DNA from: Granulicella sp. UBA5172
GTDB lineage: Bacteria > Acidobacteriota > Terriglobia > Terriglobales > Acidobacteriaceae
Assembly (NCBI GenBank): GCA_002413385.1
Contig: DHWW01000061.1
Coordinates: 4,762-10,168 of the forward strand
Reading direction: 5' to 3'
DNA: 5,407 nt
Below the pieces are notes generated by a model. The model saw only the letters and a program-made list of their open reading frames with translations, was not told the DNA's origin and ran no database searches. The position numbers and the translations under genes are program-made. This document shows positions 1 to 5,407 of the stretch, in pieces (within the stretch, counting starts at the first letter, position 1; each line of letters opens with the position of its first letter).

Positions 1-185
1 AGGATGCCGATTTGCCGCGAGGTCTGCTCACGCAGGGAACGCGCAATCTCATTGCGCTGGTACTGGAGCTTCTCGACTGCATCGAGGACGCGGAGGCGCG
101 TTTCCTCGGTGACGCTTGCGCTGTCGTTCAGCACGCGCGACACGGTCATCGTGCTGACATGCGCCAGCTTGGCAACATCACTCAT
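1..185 (-). CDS. LacI-family transcriptional regulator, N-terminal part (partial)
   Basis: The 61 visible residues form the DNA-binding head of a LacI/GalR-type repressor. The helix-turn-helix lies at about residues 2-21 (DVAKLAHVSTMTVSRVLN). The hinge-helix region follows at about 40-52 (LQYQRNEIARSLR), and the first strand of the sugar-binding domain begins with SRQIGI where the window ends. Known members bind palindromic operators as dimers and release or bind DNA when a sugar or metabolite occupies the periplasmic-binding-protein-like domain, which lies outside this window. The ATG at 185 is the first standard start in this frame, but no Shine-Dalgarno sequence sits just before it. An AAGGAG (225 to 220) lies 34 bases upstream, and the frame stays open past it, reading THRTARM just before the ATG. 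The true start may therefore be further upstream. The gene lies downstream of the esterase on the same strand, so local control of that gene or of the divergent receptor is plausible but inferred. The family call is secure; the effector is unknown. Confidence 0.93.
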   Translation of the reverse strand, partial: MSDVAKLAHVSTMTVSRVLNDSASVTEETRLRVLDAVEKLQYQRNEIARSLREQTSRQIGI

Positions 186-302
186 GCGCGCTGTGCGGTG
201 CGTTGAGATTGCGATTACTCTCCTTGCATCAGTCTGTACAAAGGGTCATGGAGAGACTGTCATGGGGACGCGGTTAACGTCAATGGGCGATGCGCCTCAG
301 AA
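186..302 (-). promoter_or_regulatory. Gap between esterase stop and LacI start, with a displaced Shine-Dalgarno sequence and a 7-base direct repeat
   Basis: This 117-base stretch separates two leftward genes. Seen directly: on the minus strand, AAGGAG at 225 to 220; on the plus strand, GTCATGG at 245-251 and again at 259-265, a perfect 7-base direct repeat with a 14-base period; GTTAAC at 273-278; and a 4-bp GGCG-ATG-CGCC inverted repeat at 286-296 that lacks a T-run. The gap is long enough to carry a separate promoter for the LacI gene, but I could not pick convincing -35 and -10 boxes. Read-through from the esterase is equally possible. Confidence 0.35.
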
Positions 303-1829
303 TCACCAGAGCGGCGAGTCGTCGGAGGTGAAGGTGGATGCGGGGAGCCCGGCGGCGTTGAACAGGTTGGTATCGAAGTAGCTGGACCAGCCGTAGCGAA
401 CGTAGACGGGATGCGGGACCTCCGGGGAGGAGACGATGACGGTTGTGCCGTCGATGTGAGCGACCCCGGGGACGTAATGGCGGTCTTCGCCAGCGACCTC
501 AAAGCCAGCGACAGGCTTGCCGTGGGCGCTTAGCTTTTCTGCGTTGTCAAACCAGATGCGGAGGGCGGTGGTGCCGTCGGGCTGGAGCTCGGTGGTGACC
601 TGGCGGAATAGCGGAGAGCGGTAGGCAACGGGCTCGCCATAGACCATGGCACGCGCAGCGAGGGCGAGGCGGGCACCGACGGTCTGCTTGTCGGGCGGGT
701 GCACATTGTCCTTCTCGCCGATGTCGAGGGTGACGGCCATCGCCGTGTTCGCCACGGACAAGGTGCGACGCTGAGCATCACGCGCTGTGCCCCAGTCTTC
801 GCCGGGGGAGTTGAAGCTGGAGATCTGGACGAAGAGGAAGGGGAGATTCCCCTGCGCAAAGTGCATGCGCCAATCTTCGATGAGCGCTGGGAAGAGAGTG
901 CGGTAGTAGGGTGCGCGACCAGGGCCGGAGTTGGTCTCACCCTGATACCAGATGAAGCCTTTGAGGGAGTAGGGGGTGAAGGGCGCGACCATGCCGTTGT
1001 AGATGCCGGCGGGCGCCCAGGAGCCCTCGAAGGGATGCCACGGAAATTTGGGTGCAGGCTTGCCGGCGGCTTTGGCGGCACTGATCTCGCGTTGCTCTTC
1101 GGCCCTCTTCAGATCGATGTCGGTGAGGTTGTCGGCGAAGCGTGCTCGCGCGGCGAAGACTGGAAGCAGCTGGGCGCTAGTGCCGAGGGTGTCGAGCGAG
1201 ACCCAGGAATCAGCCGGAGTTCCTCCCCAGGATGAGTCGATGAGGCCGATCGGAACATTTTCTTTGGAGGCTAGCTCGCGACCGAAGAAGTAGGCCACGG
1301 CGGAGAAGGTTGCGGCGGTCTCGGGGGTGCAGATGGTCCATGAGCCGGTGCTGTCGCCGAGGGGAAAGTCAGAGAGCTTCTGGCCTACGAGGAGGAGCCG
1401 GAGCCTGGGGTTGGTGGCGGCGGCAATCTCCTGCGGGCCGTTCTTCAGGACTGCGGAACCGGGAAAGCCGTTGAGAGGAAACTCCATGTTCGACTGGCCG
1501 GAGGCGAACCACACATCTCCTACGAGGAGGTCGTCGACCTTGGCATCCTCACCGTCGCCCGTGATGGTGAGGGGGTAAGGGCCACCGGCGGATTCAGGAG
1601 CCAGATAGAGGCTCCAGGTGCCGATGGCGTCGACGTCGGTGGAGACGGTTTGAGCATGGAAGTGCGCTTTGAGATGAGCTCCCGGCGTGGCCCATCCCCA
1701 GAGATGGATCGGGGCGCCTCGCTGGAGGACGGCGTGATCGCTGAGGACATGGGGGAGTCGCACCTCGGAGACCGCGGTGAAGGTGGAAAGCGCGAGGCAC
1801 AACAAGGCTGTCAGCTTGAGGAACTTCAT
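303..1829 (-). CDS. Secreted sialate O-acetylesterase-type SGNH hydrolase
   Basis: This 508-residue protein belongs to the sialate O-acetylesterase (DUF303/SASA) branch of SGNH esterases. These enzymes remove O-acetyl groups from sialic acids or, in many soil bacteria, from plant polysaccharides. A signal peptide covers about residues 1-20 (MKFLKLTALLCLALSTFTA), so it should act in the periplasm or outside the cell. The typical opening LPHVLSDHAVLQRGAPIHLW is at 25-44. The nucleophile block is GDVWFASGQSNMEF with Ser113 as the predicted catalytic serine. IGLIDSSWGGTPADSW is at 194-209, GFIWYQGETNSG at 291-302, and DNVHPP at 374-379 supplies the likely Asp374 and His377. An Ala/Lys/Glu-rich stretch at about 242-262 is common in the family. 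The ending (NAAGLPASTFTSDD) is typical, so the gene looks complete. The start is supported by GAGGAG at 1843 to 1838, eight bases before the ATG. The ATG overlaps the stop of a broken upstream frame, implying former translational coupling. Family and fold are secure; the substrate is not. Confidence 0.95.
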   Translation of the reverse strand: MKFLKLTALLCLALSTFTAVSEVRLPHVLSDHAVLQRGAPIHLWGWATPGAHLKAHFHAQTVSTDVDAIGTWSLYLAPESAGGPYPLTITGDGEDAKVDDLLVGDVWFASGQSNMEFPLNGFPGSAVLKNGPQEIAAATNPRLRLLLVGQKLSDFPLGDSTGSWTICTPETAATFSAVAYFFGRELASKENVPIGLIDSSWGGTPADSWVSLDTLGTSAQLLPVFAARARFADNLTDIDLKRAEEQREISAAKAAGKPAPKFPWHPFEGSWAPAGIYNGMVAPFTPYSLKGFIWYQGETNSGPGRAPYYRTLFPALIEDWRMHFAQGNLPFLFVQISSFNSPGEDWGTARDAQRRTLSVANTAMAVTLDIGEKDNVHPPDKQTVGARLALAARAMVYGEPVAYRSPLFRQVTTELQPDGTTALRIWFDNAEKLSAHGKPVAGFEVAGEDRHYVPGVAHIDGTTVIVSSPEVPHPVYVRYGWSSYFDTNLFNAAGLPASTFTSDDSPLW

Positions 1830-2209
1830 GGGAGTTTCTCCTCGAGTATGGGTAGGACCGAGTTCGATTGTATGTCTTCCGCCAGAAATGGGAGCATGCC
1901 CGCACCGAACAGGCCGGCGGAAGGGCCAATGGTGGCAGGACGGATAAAGGTGCGGTTGAGCTCTTGAAGGATGCGCTGCTTTGGCTCAACGATGGCCTCC
2001 CGACTCGGATGATGGGGAGGAAAGAGTCGAGGCCAGCGCCAATGCGGGCGATGAGTTCATCGCAGAAACGGCCCACCGGCAGGGCGTGGAAAAGAGGCCT
2101 GTCGACCCACCCGGCGAAGCCAACAGCACAGCGAGAAAAGACAGCCACAAGCGCATGTAATCCCATCAAAGTGAAAGAAAAAGAGCACGATGGAAGACCT
2201 TGAGAACGA
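1826..2209 (-). pseudogene. Decayed C-terminal part of a probable ROK-family sugar kinase or regulator
   Basis: No intact frame crosses this stretch, yet two minus-strand frames together give ROK-like sequence. The first (about 2209 to 2005) reads GLHALVAVFSRCAVGFAGWV, then DELIARIGAGLDSFLPIIR. This resembles the ROK segment where 'LV.LF.P..VV.GGGV' precedes a helix. The second frame is open from 2056 and reads EAIVEPKQRILQELNRTF, then IRPATIGPSAGLFGAGML, which matches the usual ROK ending 'I..A.LG..AGLIGAA'. It stops in a TGA that overlaps the esterase ATG (ATGA). The frame change falls around 2000-2012, next to CCGAGTCGGGAGG. The expected GGG of the ROK motif is degraded to AGW, and the N-terminal ATP-binding half is missing upstream, so this looks like true decay rather than one sequencing error. 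Intact ROK proteins phosphorylate sugars such as glucose or N-acetylglucosamine, or regulate sugar genes. The family call rests on motif resemblance only. It could instead be an unrelated degraded gene. Confidence 0.45.
1838..1843 (-). promoter_or_regulatory. Ribosome binding site of the esterase gene
   Basis: GAGGAG on the minus strand lies eight bases before the ATG at 1829. It decides the esterase start and lies inside the end of the decayed ROK-like frame. This is the arrangement expected for two genes once translated in tandem. Confidence 0.7.
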
Positions 2210-2343
2210 TATCATAGCCAATACAGGACTTGCCAGGCGAGAGGGCGAAAGGCTGAAATGCCGGAGTTTTTGGGCTTGGAAGAGGGGATCTACCGCAGGC
2301 ACTATTGGCAGGTCAGGTGTGCGCGGTGGAGGGCTCCAACCTG
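2210..2343. other. Stretch without a supported gene between the ROK-like remnant and the receptor leader
   Basis: I see no intact gene here on either strand. One minus-strand frame running through about 2241-2173 reads GKSCIGYDIVLKVFHRAL before a stop. It could be a more eroded, frame-shifted piece of the ROK-like gene, but the resemblance is too weak to name. Any promoter that now serves the leftward esterase would have to lie here or inside the remnant; I found no clear -35/-10 pair. Confidence 0.35.
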
Positions 2344-2496
2344 ACATGTTCGACGAGATATAGTGCGAACTGCAATTTTAATGTAGGGTTATAGATATTA
2401 ACGAAACTGTAACATCACAATAGAAGGCACTCAAGCGATATGACACTCTCGCGCAGGTCGCACTTCAAAACCAGACATTCAGACTGATTCATAAAA

Positions 2497-2513
2497 TGCA
2501 TCGCAGTGATGCA
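2497..2513 (+). repeat. Inverted repeat (6-bp stem, 5-base loop) touching the receptor's ribosome binding site
   Basis: TGCATC, loop GCAGT, then GATGCA form a perfect hairpin-capable palindrome. Its last base is the first A of AAGGAG. In RNA it could fold next to the ribosome binding site; in DNA it could be an operator half-site pair. Its odd-length centre is unlike the classic LacI operator with a central CG, so the role is open. Confidence 0.55.
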
Positions 2514-2518
2514 AGGAG
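2513..2518 (+). promoter_or_regulatory. Ribosome binding site of the receptor gene
   Basis: AAGGAG lies ten bases before the ATG at 2529 and supports that start. The second ATG at 2534 is in another frame and does not give the receptor protein. Confidence 0.75.
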
Positions 2519-2528
2519 ACTGCCGACT

Positions 2529-5407
2529 ATGAAATGTATCAAGGGATTCGGACGACTTTTACTGGCGGGAATGGCACTGGCCTTCCTGTTGCAGACCGCC
2601 GCCTGGGGACAATCCACCGGTAGCATTACGGGCACGGTCACGGATCAGACTGGAGCCGCTATCGCTGGAGCGACGGTCGTAGTGACGAACAAACAGACGG
2701 GGATTTCGCGCACGATGCCGACCGACAAGGCCGGGAATTATGCCGTGCCTTCGCTGCAGCCCGGGACGTATTCGGTGAAGGTATCTGAGAGCGGGATGCA
2801 GGTGAAGACAATCGACGGCGTCGTGCTGAGCGTGAGTAGCACGGTTCCCTTGAATGTGCAGCTGGGCGTAGCGGAGGCGAACCAGACGGTTCAGGTAAGT
2901 GCATCGGCGGTCCAAATCGAGTCGTCCACGATGACGGTCGGACAGGTGATCGATCAGAAGACGGTGCAGGATGTACCGTTGAATGGGCGGCACTTTGTCG
3001 ATCTTGGAGTGCTGCTGGCAGGCTCGGTGACGGCACCGCAATCGGGCTTTTTGACGGCGCCGCTGCGTGGTCAGGGAGCAGCGTCCTTTGATTCGGCGGG
3101 TGGACGCGAAGATACGGTCAACTTCATGATCAATGGCGTGAACCTGAACGACATGTCGCAGAACCAGATCACGTTCCAACCGACGATTAATACGGTGAGC
3201 GAGTTCAAGGCAGATAACTCGAGCTTCAGCGCAGAGATGGGGCGCAACTCGGGCACGATCGTGCAGATTGCGACGCGCTCCGGCACAAATGAGTTCCACG
3301 GCGAAGGGTACGACTTTATCCGCAACAGCGCCGTCGATGCACGCAACTACTTCAATCGCGCGCCGGTGTTGCAGTCGCCATTCAAGCGGAACCAGTTTGG
3401 TGGTGATGTCGGTGGTCCAATCTGGAAGAACCACACGTTCTTCTTTCTCAGCTATGAGGGCCTGCGTCAGCGGCAGGGGTTGACGATCAACAGCACGGTG
3501 CCGACCGACGCGCAGCGCGCTGCGGTGACGGACCCCATCATTCTGAAACTGCTGCCGCTGATTCCGCGAGCCAACGACATCACCGGCAGCCAGTTTGTGG
3601 GCTCGGCGACGGCACCGGTGGATATCGACCAGTACACGGGCGACTTTTCCCACACCTTCAACACGACGGACACCCTGCACTTCTTTTATGCGTGGCAGCA
3701 GGACAAGCGAATCGAGCCAACGCTGCAGGGCGATTCGGTGCCGAACTTCGGGGACCACCGCACGGCGCATCGCCAGATCGGGACACTCGTGGAGACGCAT
3801 GTGTTCAGCCCTTCGCTGGTCAACGAGGCGAGGCTTGGGTTTAATCGCATTGCGATCAGTTTCTCACCGTCATTCACCGCCGACCAGTCAACCTATGGAA
3901 TCAATGCTGGCGTGAAACAGCCGATCGGCTTGCCACAGATTCAGGTGCTGGGCGCTGGCATGACGATCGGCGGTCCTTCGGGCTTTCCGCAGGGCAGGTT
4001 CGATACGACCGGAGTCTTCTCGGACACGCTGAGCTATCTGCACGGCAAGCACTCCATCAAGATGGGCGGCGAGTTTCGCCGGTTCATCAATGACAACTAC
4101 AACTCGGATACGAGCTTCTTCCGGTTCAACACGATGACCAACTTTCTCAATGACCAGGCGTCGTTCTTCAGTGTGACTCCGGGGAATCGTCCGAGCCGGA
4201 TCTTCATCAATGCGATGGGTCTGTTTCTGCAGGACAACTATAAGGTCACGCCGCAACTGACGCTCGAACTGGGCGGGCGGTTCGATTGGAACGGAACACC
4301 TCACGAAGCAGCGAATCGGTTTGTGATCTTCGATCCGGGCTCGGCTTCGCTCTTGCAGCAGGGCTCAAACGGCGTGAGCAATGTGTACAACCAGAACTAC
4401 AACTTCGAGCCTCGCCTCGGTTTTGCGTATGACGTCAGCGGTAAGGGAACGATGGTTCTGCGCGGTGGGTATGGGCTGCAGTCCGACCAGCCGGTGGCCA
4501 ACCTGGTGAGCGGGCTGGCATCGAATCCGCCGTTCGCGATCCCCGTCAGCGTAAACGGAGCGCTCGGCCTCAGCCTGGGCGATGCGTTTACGCTGGCCAA
4601 GGCGTCGGCGTCGCTGTCGCCAGCCTCGGTACAGCGGAACTTCCGCAATGCCTATGTGCAGACATACAACCTGAACGTGCAGCAGCAGTTGCCGAAAGCG
4701 GTCACGCTGCAGATTGGCTACTACGGATCGAAGGGTACGCACCTTCGGCTGCAGCGTAATTTGAACCAGCCGGTGAACGGCGTCAAGCCGTATCCGACCC
4801 TGTCGGCTACGAGCCCGATTCAGCCGGGAGCCGGCCTGGGGACGATTGCCGAAGGCGAGAGCGTGAGCTACTCAAACTACAACGGACTTTGGGTGACATT
4901 CACCAAGAGCTTCTCCCAGGGACTTGAGTTCAATACGAGCTACCAGTGGACGAAGTCAATGGATGTGAACTCTCTGAGTTCGCAGGGTTTCACGCTGCAG
5001 GACAACAACAACATCAGCGGCAACTATGGGCCATCGGACTTTGATGCCCGCAACCGCTGGGTGATGAGCGGCGTCTACAGCCTGCCTTTCAAGGAGAACA
5101 TCCTGGTGAAAGGATGGAGGCTCTCGAGCATCCTGCAACTGCAGAGCGGTAACCCCTTCACCGTCCTGACGTCGTCAGGATTGAACGGAACGGGAGTCGG
5201 TGTCCGCCCGGACATCCTGGTCTCCGCACAGAGCATCAAGACGTCCCGGTCGCTTGCAACCAATGGCAATGTGCAGTTCATTGCCCCTTCCATCTGCTAT
5301 TCGCCAACAGCCGGTTGCGAGTTTGCGAGCGATGGGCAGCACTTCGGCAATTCGTCGAGGGGCGTGCTGTATGGGCCAGGGTTTGAGAACCTGGACCTCT
5401 CGATCGC
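2529..5407 (+). CDS. Oar-like TonB-dependent receptor with carboxypeptidase-regulatory-like domain (partial at 3' end)
   Basis: A frame of 959 codons with no stop runs off the right edge. It encodes an outer-membrane receptor of the Oar/SusC-like kind abundant in Acidobacteriota. These are thought to import large ligands such as glycans using TonB energy. Residues 1-28 are a signal peptide (LLLAGMALAFLLQTAAWGQ). Residues about 31-112 form the carboxypeptidase-regulatory-like beta-sandwich (GSITGTVTDQTGAAIAGATV, then GNYAVPSLQPGTYSV). The plug follows at about 117-252, with PLNGRHFVDL at 150-159, a MINGVNLND block near 200-208 and SGTIVQIATRSGTNEFHG at 241-258. The barrel has the family block RNQFGGDVGGPIW (287-299) followed by FFFLSYEGLRQ. 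Near the edge, YGPGFENLDLSI (948-959) is the usual penultimate strand, so perhaps 70-120 residues are missing. Cys923 and Cys930 flank a short predicted loop and could pair. No TonB box was recognised. The start is set by AAGGAG ten bases upstream and by the signal peptide. The ligand is unknown; the family is certain. Confidence 0.95.
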   Translation, partial: MKCIKGFGRLLLAGMALAFLLQTAAWGQSTGSITGTVTDQTGAAIAGATVVVTNKQTGISRTMPTDKAGNYAVPSLQPGTYSVKVSESGMQVKTIDGVVLSVSSTVPLNVQLGVAEANQTVQVSASAVQIESSTMTVGQVIDQKTVQDVPLNGRHFVDLGVLLAGSVTAPQSGFLTAPLRGQGAASFDSAGGREDTVNFMINGVNLNDMSQNQITFQPTINTVSEFKADNSSFSAEMGRNSGTIVQIATRSGTNEFHGEGYDFIRNSAVDARNYFNRAPVLQSPFKRNQFGGDVGGPIWKNHTFFFLSYEGLRQRQGLTINSTVPTDAQRAAVTDPIILKLLPLIPRANDITGSQFVGSATAPVDIDQYTGDFSHTFNTTDTLHFFYAWQQDKRIEPTLQGDSVPNFGDHRTAHRQIGTLVETHVFSPSLVNEARLGFNRIAISFSPSFTADQSTYGINAGVKQPIGLPQIQVLGAGMTIGGPSGFPQGRFDTTGVFSDTLSYLHGKHSIKMGGEFRRFINDNYNSDTSFFRFNTMTNFLNDQASFFSVTPGNRPSRIFINAMGLFLQDNYKVTPQLTLELGGRFDWNGTPHEAANRFVIFDPGSASLLQQGSNGVSNVYNQNYNFEPRLGFAYDVSGKGTMVLRGGYGLQSDQPVANLVSGLASNPPFAIPVSVNGALGLSLGDAFTLAKASASLSPASVQRNFRNAYVQTYNLNVQQQLPKAVTLQIGYYGSKGTHLRLQRNLNQPVNGVKPYPTLSATSPIQPGAGLGTIAEGESVSYSNYNGLWVTFTKSFSQGLEFNTSYQWTKSMDVNSLSSQGFTLQDNNNISGNYGPSDFDARNRWVMSGVYSLPFKENILVKGWRLSSILQLQSGNPFTVLTSSGLNGTGVGVRPDILVSAQSIKTSRSLATNGNVQFIAPSICYSPTAGCEFASDGQHFGNSSRGVLYGPGFENLDLSI

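Larger units (their letters stand above)
2344..2528 (+). promoter_or_regulatory. AT-richer promoter and leader region of the receptor gene
   Basis: Base composition drops to clearly AT-rich between about 2355 and 2425 (for example TTTTAATGTAGGGTTATAG), unlike the coding sequence on both sides. This fits a promoter for the rightward receptor gene. TATAGA at 2390-2395 is a possible -10 box, but no good -35 box sits 16-18 bases before it, so the exact promoter is not fixed. Transcription starting there would leave an untranslated leader of more than 100 bases, which contains the inverted repeat at 2497-2513. A direct repeat ATTCA-GACTG-ATTCA lies at about 2477-2491. Confidence 0.45.

Noticed and set aside
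286..296. GGCG-ATG-CGCC inverted repeat just after the esterase stop, considered as a terminator
   Set aside because: The stem is only 4 bp and no T-run follows on the minus strand.
4..381. Plus-strand open frame of 125 codons across the LacI and esterase ends
   Set aside because: It is antisense to the clear LacI helix-turn-helix and to the esterase C-terminus, and its translation has no family features.
699..1235. Plus-strand open frame of 178 codons opposite the esterase
   Set aside because: It lies opposite conserved esterase motifs, is rich in Gly, Glu and Val as expected of a mirror frame, and shows no domain.
1868..2203. Plus-strand open frame of 111 codons opposite the ROK-like remnant
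   Set aside because: The translation is Lys/Arg-rich without motifs, and the minus strand explains the region better through ROK-like motifs.
2371..2420. Possible LacI-type operator near TTAACGAAACTGTAAC in the receptor leader
   Set aside because: It lacks the symmetric half-sites around a central CG that LacI-family operators show.
2559..3800. Long minus-strand open frame of 413 codons, antisense to the receptor gene
   Set aside because: The translation is rich in Arg, His and Leu, with no domain or motif. This is the usual mirror frame of a GC-rich coding gene, and the opposite strand carries clear receptor domains throughout.
3888..4742. Further minus-strand open frames (3888-4304 and 4365-4742) opposite the receptor
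   Set aside because: They lie within the receptor's barrel coding region, have low-complexity basic translations and no recognisable family features.

Overview
The window looks like a piece of an Acidobacteriota chromosome (class Terriglobia, a relative of Terriglobus, Granulicella or Edaphobacter). The main reason is the rightward gene. It encodes an Oar-like TonB-dependent receptor of the type greatly expanded in that class: a signal peptide, one carboxypeptidase-regulatory-like domain, then a plug and a long beta-barrel with family blocks such as PLNGRHF and RNQFGGDVGGPIW. The fairly GC-rich coding sequence fits. Assignment below class level is not possible from this window.

Layout from left to right. 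Positions 1-185 (minus strand) hold the N-terminal DNA-binding part of a LacI-family repressor that runs off the left edge. After a 117-base gap, 303-1829 (minus) is a complete, secreted sialate O-acetylesterase-type SGNH hydrolase. Directly upstream of it on the same strand, about 1826-2209, is a broken reading frame that resembles the C-terminal part of a ROK-family sugar kinase or regulator. Its last fragment ends in a 4-base ATGA overlap with the esterase start. Positions 2210-2343 hold no gene I can support. From about 2344 to 2528 lies an AT-richer leader for the receptor, with a 6-bp inverted repeat touching the ribosome binding site. The receptor gene starts at 2529 and is still open at the right edge after 959 codons.

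Taken together this reads as a small carbohydrate-scavenging locus. An outer-membrane receptor would import a ligand, a secreted esterase would remove acetyl groups from a glycan, a ROK-type sugar protein was formerly present, and a LacI-type regulator probably responds to a sugar. The functional link is inferred from gene order and family knowledge; no substrate can be read from the sequence. I did not find a clearly new system. The points most worth a second look are the decayed ROK gene, the doubtful start of the LacI gene and the hairpin next to the receptor's ribosome binding site.
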